Assembly: GCA_030684475.1 (NCBI GenBank)
Contig: JAUXWB010000182.1
Coordinates: 1-34,741, forward strand
Direction: 5' to 3'
Length of the DNA: 34,741 bases
From: Reyranella sp.
GTDB taxonomy: Bacteria > Pseudomonadota > Alphaproteobacteria > Reyranellales > Reyranellaceae
In this document: positions 30,311 through 34,741 of the stretch, in pieces
Position numbering within the stretch: position 1 is the first letter of the stretch
Layout of the letters: each line of letters begins with the position of its first letter
Program-made: the position numbers and the translations under genes
Notes under the pieces: model-generated
Told to the model about the DNA's origin: nothing
The model's input: only the letters and a program-made list of their open reading frames with translations
Databases searched by the model: none

Positions 30311-31624
30311 ATGCTGCCGATCCTCATGTTCGTGGTGCTGTTCGCGCTGGTGTTCCTTGGCGTGCCGGTGGCCTTCTCGCTGCTGGCCACCGCCTTCGTC
30401 TTCGGCATGGGCGTGTTCGGCGACAAGGTCGTGGGCATCCAGCTCTACGGCATGGTGCAGCAGACGGCGCAGCAGTACCTGCTGTCGGCCATCCCGCCCT
30501 TCATCATCATGGGCTGCATTCTCGAGCGCTCCGGCATCGCCGAGCGGCTGTTCCGGGTGCTGCAACTGTGGATGGGCCGCCTGCCCGGCGGCCTCGCCCT
30601 CGCCACGATCGCCATGGGCGCCATCTTCGCCGCCTCCACCGGCATCGTCGGTGCCGTCGAGGTGGTGATCGGGATCATGACCATCCCGGTGATGATGCGC
30701 TACGGCTACAAGAAGGACCTGATCGCCGGCACGATCTGCGCCGGTGGATCGCTCGGCACCATGATTCCGCCGTCTCTGGTGGCGGTGATCTATGCCTCGA
30801 TCGCCAACATGTCGGTCGGCCAGCTCTATGCCGGCATGCTGCTGCCCGGCCTTCTGATGGTCGGCACGTTCCTGATCTATATCGTGGTGCGCTGCCTTCT
30901 CTATCCGCAGGACGGCCCGCCGGTCGCCAGGTCGGAAATCGACATCCCGCTCGGCCGCAAGCTTTGGATTACATTGACCGGATTCATGCCGGCGGTCGTG
31001 CTGATCGCCGCCGTGCTCGGCACGACGATGTTCGGCATCGCTTCGCCGACCGAGGCCGCCAGCGTCGGCGCGCTTTGCGCGCTGGTGCTGACCGCACTCT
31101 ACGGCCGGCTTTCGTGGGCAATGTTCTCGGACGCGGTGCGCCGTACGCTGCTGATCAACTGCATGATCATGCTGATCGTGGTCGGCGGCACGATGTTCGC
31201 CTCGATTTTCCGGGTACAAGGCGGCGAGAAGCTCGTGCAGGCGATCGTCGCCGACCTCGACATTGGAACCTACGGCGTGCTGCTGATCTGCCTCGCCATC
31301 GTCTTCGTGGCCGGCTTCATTCTCGACTGGGTCTCGATCGTCCTGATCTGCCTGCCGATCTTCATGCCCATCGTCTCCGCACTGAAGATCGACCCGATCT
31401 GGTTCGCGACCCTGATGATCATCTCGATCCAGACCTCGTACCTCACACCGCCGATGGCGCCCTCCATCTTCTACCTGAAATCGATCGCGCCGCCGGAGAT
31501 CGGTTACAGCGACATGGTGCGTGGCGTCCTGCCCTTCGTGTTCGTACAGGCCCTGACATTGCTGGCGATCATGCTGATGCCCTGGCTCGCCACCTACCTG
31601 CCGAGCCAGCTCAAGGGTTTCTAG
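30311..31624 (+). CDS. dctM: TRAP transporter large permease, DctM family
   Basis: A 437-residue membrane protein with about 12 segments. The signatures are IPPFIIMGCILERSGIAERLF, ASTGIVGAVEVVIGIMTIPVMM, CAGGSLGTMIPPSLVAVIYA and ASPTEAASVGALCA. It is the Na+-coupled transport subunit working with DctQ. It begins 12 bases after the dctQ stop. Length is normal (about 430). Confidence 0.95.
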   Translation: MLPILMFVVLFALVFLGVPVAFSLLATAFVFGMGVFGDKVVGIQLYGMVQQTAQQYLLSAIPPFIIMGCILERSGIAERLFRVLQLWMGRLPGGLALATIAMGAIFAASTGIVGAVEVVIGIMTIPVMMRYGYKKDLIAGTICAGGSLGTMIPPSLVAVIYASIANMSVGQLYAGMLLPGLLMVGTFLIYIVVRCLLYPQDGPPVARSEIDIPLGRKLWITLTGFMPAVVLIAAVLGTTMFGIASPTEAASVGALCALVLTALYGRLSWAMFSDAVRRTLLINCMIMLIVVGGTMFASIFRVQGGEKLVQAIVADLDIGTYGVLLICLAIVFVAGFILDWVSIVLICLPIFMPIVSALKIDPIWFATLMIISIQTSYLTPPMAPSIFYLKSIAPPEIGYSDMVRGVLPFVFVQALTLLAIMLMPWLATYLPSQLKGF

Positions 31625-31677
31625 CCGCCCGCTTACCGGATAGCGTGCCTTCCGACAGGAACGAGGGAGGCAGCGAC

Positions 31678-32649
31678 ATGAAGGATTTCGCCGGCAGGAT
31701 CGCCGTCATCACCGGCGGCGGCACGGGCATGGGGCGCGAGCTCGCGCGGCAACTGGCCGCCGAGGGCTGCAACATCGCGCTCTGCGACGTCTCGGCCGCC
31801 GCCATGGCCGAAACCAGGCGCCTTTGCGAGGGCGACGGGCTGCGGCAGGGGCAGCGCATCACCACGCATGTGGCCGACGTCTCCGATCCCGTGCAGGTGC
31901 GCGGCTTTCGCGACGCCGTCGCCAAGGAGCAGGATACCGACTGCATCCATCTCCTGTTCAACAATGCCGGCATCGGCGGCGGCGGCAGCCTCGTCGTCAA
32001 CGGCCAGGACGAGTGGGAGCGGACGTTCAACGTCTGCTGGGGCGGCGTCTACAACGGCACCCGCGCCTTCCTGCCCCTGATGCTGAAGGCCGACGCCGGC
32101 CACATCGTCAACACCAGCAGCGTCAACGGCTTCTGGGCCGTCATCGCGCCCCACATTCCGCAGACCGCCTATGCAGCCGCGAAGTTCGCGGTCAAGGGTT
32201 TCACCGAGGCGTTGATCACCGACCTCCGCATCAACGCGCCGCACATCAAGTGCTCGGTCGTGATGCCCGGTCACATCGGCACCTCGATCGTCGCCAATTC
32301 GCGCAAGGTCCAGAGCGGCAACGACACCGACGTCATGACGCCCAAGGAGATCGCCCAGGCCCGCGCGCGCATCGCCTCGATGGGACGTGACGAGGCGGCG
32401 CTCTCCGACGACGAGGTGCGCAAGATCGTGGCCGATCGCGCCAAGCGCTTCCTCGAGGAGGCGCCGACGTCGGCCGCCGAAGCGGCGCGCATCATCCTCG
32501 ACGGCGTCAGGAACGAACGCTGGCGCATCCTGGTCGGCCACGACGCCGAACAGCTCGATGCCCGGGTGCGCGCGGCGCCCGAGCGCGCCTACGAAAAGGA
32601 CTTCTTCGAAAGCTTCGAGTCGGAAGTGGGCTGGCGCCTCGGCCGCTGA
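31678..32649 (+). CDS. Short-chain dehydrogenase/reductase
   Basis: A 323-residue NAD(P)-dependent oxidoreductase. The Rossmann motif TGGGTGMG is at residues 12-19, NNAG at 95-98, and the catalytic Ser148, Tyr165 and Lys169 (YAAAK) are in place. The C-terminal 70 residues extend beyond the usual 250, as in several SDRs annotated from Rhizobiales. A GAGGGAGG ribosome site precedes the ATG, 53 bases after dctM, so it may be co-transcribed with the TRAP operon and oxidise the imported alcohol or keto acid. The substrate is unknown. Confidence 0.92.
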   Translation: MKDFAGRIAVITGGGTGMGRELARQLAAEGCNIALCDVSAAAMAETRRLCEGDGLRQGQRITTHVADVSDPVQVRGFRDAVAKEQDTDCIHLLFNNAGIGGGGSLVVNGQDEWERTFNVCWGGVYNGTRAFLPLMLKADAGHIVNTSSVNGFWAVIAPHIPQTAYAAAKFAVKGFTEALITDLRINAPHIKCSVVMPGHIGTSIVANSRKVQSGNDTDVMTPKEIAQARARIASMGRDEAALSDDEVRKIVADRAKRFLEEAPTSAAEAARIILDGVRNERWRILVGHDAEQLDARVRAAPERAYEKDFFESFESEVGWRLGR

Positions 32650-32653
32650 GGCC

Positions 32654-34015
32654 TCAGCGCGGGAAGCACTCGAGCACCCGGTCGACCATCCGGGGCGCTT
32701 CGCCGAGATAGTTCGCGGGGTCCGTCAGGCGGTCGAGCGCCGGCCGGTCGAGATGCCTGGTGATCTCGGGAACCATCGCGAGCGCCTCGGCGAGGTCACC
32801 GCCCTTCTCGGCCACCGTCCGGCAGGCGGCATAGACGACATCGTGCGCCTGCTGACGGCCGAGGAACGGTGCCAGGCCCATCATGACGGCCTCGGCCACG
32901 ATCAGGCCCTTGGACATGGCGAGATTGGCGGCCATGCGGCGCTCGTCGACGATCAGGCCGCCCAGCAATGTCCTGGCCTGGTTCAGCGCCCCCGCCGTCA
33001 GCACGAAACTCTCGGGCACCGCCATCCACTCGGCATGCCACGGCCCGGTCGCGCGTTCGAAGTCCTGCACCATCGCATCGAGCATCAGCCCGGCATGCTG
33101 ACGCACCGCCTTGCCGGCGGCCAGCATGAGCTCCGACGAGATCGGGTTGCGCTTCTGCGGCATGGTCGAGGAGGCGCCGCGGCCGGTCACGAACGGTTCG
33201 TAGAGCTCGGCGAACTCCGTCGACGCCATGATCATGACGTCGAGCGCGATCTTGCCCAGCGAACCGGTGACGAGGGCGAGGAAATTGACCGCCTCCGCCA
33301 GGCCGTCGCGCGCGACGTGCCAGGTCGAGGCCGGCACGCCGAGGTCGAGCTCGGCACACAGTGCCGCCTGCACCTCCAGGCCCTTGCCGCCCAGCGATGC
33401 CAGGGTGCCGGCGGCGCCGGCGAACTGGCCGACCAGCACGCGCGGCCTGAGCTGCTCGAGGCGCTCGGCATGACGGTCGAACATGGCGAGCCAGATCGCC
33501 ACCTTGTAGCCGAAGGTGATGGGCAGGGCGTGCTGCAGGTGGGTGCGGCCGGCCATCGGCGTGTCGCGGTGCTTGCGCGCGAGGCTGGCCAGGATCCCAC
33601 GCAGCGCCGCCAGATCCTCGGCCACGATCCGCAACCCCTCGCGCAGCTGGAGAACCACGGCGGTATCCATGATGTCCTGGGTGGTGGCGCCCCAATGGAC
33701 GAAGCGACCGGCTTCGCCGCACTGCTTGGCGAGCTGGTGGACCAGCGGCAGGATCGGATAGCCCACGATGTCGGTCTCGCGGCGCAGATGATCGAAGTCG
33801 AGGGTCTGGGCATTGCTCAGCCGGGCGATCTCCTCGGCCGCGGCCGCCGGGATGACGCCGCAGCGCGCTTCCGCCTTGGCAAGCGCCACCTCGACCTCGA
33901 CGCAACGCGCGATGAAGGCGACGTCGGAGAAGACCTCCCGCATGCCGGGCGTGCCAAAGGCGTCACGGAACAGGATCGAGTCCAGCACCGTCGTGGAACT
34001 CTGGAAAGCGGCCAT
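32654..34015 (-). CDS. Lyase of the adenylosuccinate lyase / 3-carboxymuconate cycloisomerase (PcaB) family
   Basis: A 453-residue enzyme of the aspartase/fumarase superfamily. The signature loop SSTMPQKRNP is at residues 282-291, and HWGATTQDIMDT (107-118) and GRTHLQHALP (157-165, with catalytic His159) are typical. It ends 4 bases from the SDR stop (convergent). The start at 34015 has a GAGGAG ribosome site; the open frame continues upstream without coding character. PcaB-like sequence alone does not prove protocatechuate degradation, since no other pca genes are present. An alternative is another fumarate-releasing lyase. Confidence 0.9.
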   Translation of the reverse strand: MAAFQSSTTVLDSILFRDAFGTPGMREVFSDVAFIARCVEVEVALAKAEARCGVIPAAAAEEIARLSNAQTLDFDHLRRETDIVGYPILPLVHQLAKQCGEAGRFVHWGATTQDIMDTAVVLQLREGLRIVAEDLAALRGILASLARKHRDTPMAGRTHLQHALPITFGYKVAIWLAMFDRHAERLEQLRPRVLVGQFAGAAGTLASLGGKGLEVQAALCAELDLGVPASTWHVARDGLAEAVNFLALVTGSLGKIALDVMIMASTEFAELYEPFVTGRGASSTMPQKRNPISSELMLAAGKAVRQHAGLMLDAMVQDFERATGPWHAEWMAVPESFVLTAGALNQARTLLGGLIVDERRMAANLAMSKGLIVAEAVMMGLAPFLGRQQAHDVVYAACRTVAEKGGDLAEALAMVPEITRHLDRPALDRLTDPANYLGEAPRMVDRVLECFPR

Positions 34016-34708
34016 CGAGTCTTCTCCTCTTCGCAGCATCGACCCATATCGCAGTGCCGACCTTGAAACCAAGCGGTGAACTGCGGTTCGGTCAATAAAT
34101 GAGCCATGGTTCCGTCCGTATCCTGAAGGCCGCCCGCGATCTCGGCTGGTAACGGCCGCGTAGCGGCCGGATGCGGGCAAACTCCCTGCCCGAGTCCCTG
34201 GCAACTCCCACATGGTTTTTCACGGCCCGGAGGGCCGTTCGATGCCGTGTTTGCACGGCTTTCTCGCATTATTTGTGGACGCCTGAATGTAACGCGTTCT
34301 GTCCGGAAACCTGTCCGGAGCAGCGTCGCAAACCGGTCGCCCGGGGCCGACGTTCGCCGTCGGCGCTGTTTGCTGTTTGGGTCTCGTTTTCGTCGTTAAC
34401 GGCATGGTCAGGACCATGCCAAGGCGCAGCGCTCTCTGAAGAGCTTTTAGGGCACGCCGGGGGGAGACCCGGTGGCACGGACGCCTTTGAAGTGTTCGGA
34501 ATCTGTTCGGCAAGCTCCATGCCGGCGAACTCCGAATTTATCCTTTCATTACACGCTCCTAGGCCTGTTTACAGGACAACTCCATGACACTCGAAACGGG
34601 GTGTCAGAAGTTGTCCTTGGGTGTGCGCTCCACGCGCGGATCTAGAGTCCCCTGGAAACCGGCAGTCCCCACCAACGCCCTGACGGGCGCGCGGGGGTGA
34701 GGAGGCCG
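34016..34708. other. Hairpin-rich non-coding stretch with repeat copy 2
   Basis: No convincing gene. Perfect inverted repeats are dense: CGGCCGC/GCGGCCG (34153-34169), ACGGCCC/GGGCCGT (34222-34238), GCCGTG/CACGGC followed by TTTCTC (34244-34265), GCCGACG/CGTCGGC (34346-34364), GGCATGGTC/GACCATGCC (34401-34420), GCTCT/AGAGC followed by TTTT (34431-34448), and a two-part stem AGGACAACT...AGTTGTCCT (34573-34617). A 138-codon frame (34171-34587, plus) contains the repeat peptide but has no other support. Confidence 0.55.
34261..34347 (+). repeat. Dispersed repeat copy 2 (inverted relative to 862-948)
   Basis: Its core 34270-34297 equals the minus strand of 912-939 over 28 bases. The gap-free 87-base alignment translates in frame to a peptide with YLWTPECNA, then CPxxCP, then KPV, sharing Cys residues at x3 spacing with copy 1. 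It sits just after the hairpin at 34244-34259. The two copies bracket about 33 kb in opposite orientation. Confidence 0.7.
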
Positions 34709-34741
34709 ATGGCCACGTGGCTCGTCCGTATTGGCCCAGGG
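34709..34741 (+). CDS. Possible start of an unidentified gene, cut by the window end
   Basis: An ATG at 34709 follows a GAGGAGG ribosome site with good spacing. Only eleven codons remain (MATWLVRIGPG), too few to assign. It is reported because the ribosome site is strong. Confidence 0.35.
   Translation, partial: MATWLVRIGPG

Noticed and set aside
32654..34015. Calling the lyase PcaB of the protocatechuate pathway
   Set aside because: No pcaC, pcaD, pcaG or pcaH lies nearby, and the superfamily covers several fumarate-releasing and cyclising reactions.
34171..34587. A 138-codon plus-strand frame holding the repeat peptide
   Set aside because: Only the 29-codon repeat part shows conservation; the rest crosses several hairpins and has no ribosome site. 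The repeat is reported instead.
34671..34694. CGCCC-TGAC-GGGCG hairpin as a terminator
   Set aside because: No T run follows and it sits just before a ribosome site, so it is more likely leader structure.

Overview
The window is GC-rich, gene-dense DNA with little intergenic space. Alphaproteobacterial gene types dominate: a Bug/TctC solute-binding protein, a TRAP transporter, hut genes, a DctP-like receptor, a Tat-like signal and an AI-2E transporter. I would place it in a soil or water alphaproteobacterium, perhaps Reyranella-like or Bradyrhizobium-like, but this is a guess from gene style with no marker gene behind it. I saw no rRNA, tRNA, CRISPR array or insertion sequence.

Layout. 1-660: a GNAT acetyltransferase and a good intrinsic terminator. 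660-1037: non-coding, with copy 1 of a short conserved repeat. 1038-4927 (minus): hutH-hutU-DUF1028, the first two steps of histidine degradation, divergent from a TauD-like dioxygenase (5008-6063). 6082-6966 (minus): a LysR regulator interrupted by one in-frame amber codon. It is divergent from a co-directional run (7083-14214): a fused double ABC exporter, an LLM flavin monooxygenase, a VOC protein, a Bug binding protein, and a glutaredoxin-DinB protein with an in-frame TGA at the first position of its CxxC site. 14278-16709: envelope genes (DUF883/YqjD-like, YqjE-like, AI-2E transporter, OmpA-like). 16821-17675 (minus): two tandem paralogous STAS/SEC14-like proteins. 17788-18804: an SGNH hydrolase. 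Then come a small membrane protein and an HTH protein resembling phage small terminase.

20201-24832 (minus) is a tight three-gene catabolic operon: Rieske oxygenase, molybdenum hydroxylase large subunit and carbamoylase-type amidohydrolase. It is divergent from a nu-class GST and lies beside two MFS transporters. 28598-32649 holds a TRAP system (DctP, DctQ, DctM) followed by a short-chain dehydrogenase, and an argininosuccinate/fumarase-superfamily lyase lies on the opposite strand. 34016-34708 is non-coding, packed with perfect inverted repeats, and carries copy 2 of the repeat in opposite orientation. A possible gene starts at 34709.

Overall this is a catabolic and transport region: uptake by Bug, TRAP and MFS proteins feeds oxidoreductases, hydrolases and lyases for amino acids and probably N-heterocycles. 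The observations most worth checking are the possible selenocysteine codon in the glutaredoxin-like gene, the two-copy repeat that also looks protein-coding, and the Rieske/Mo-hydroxylase/amidohydrolase/GST cluster.
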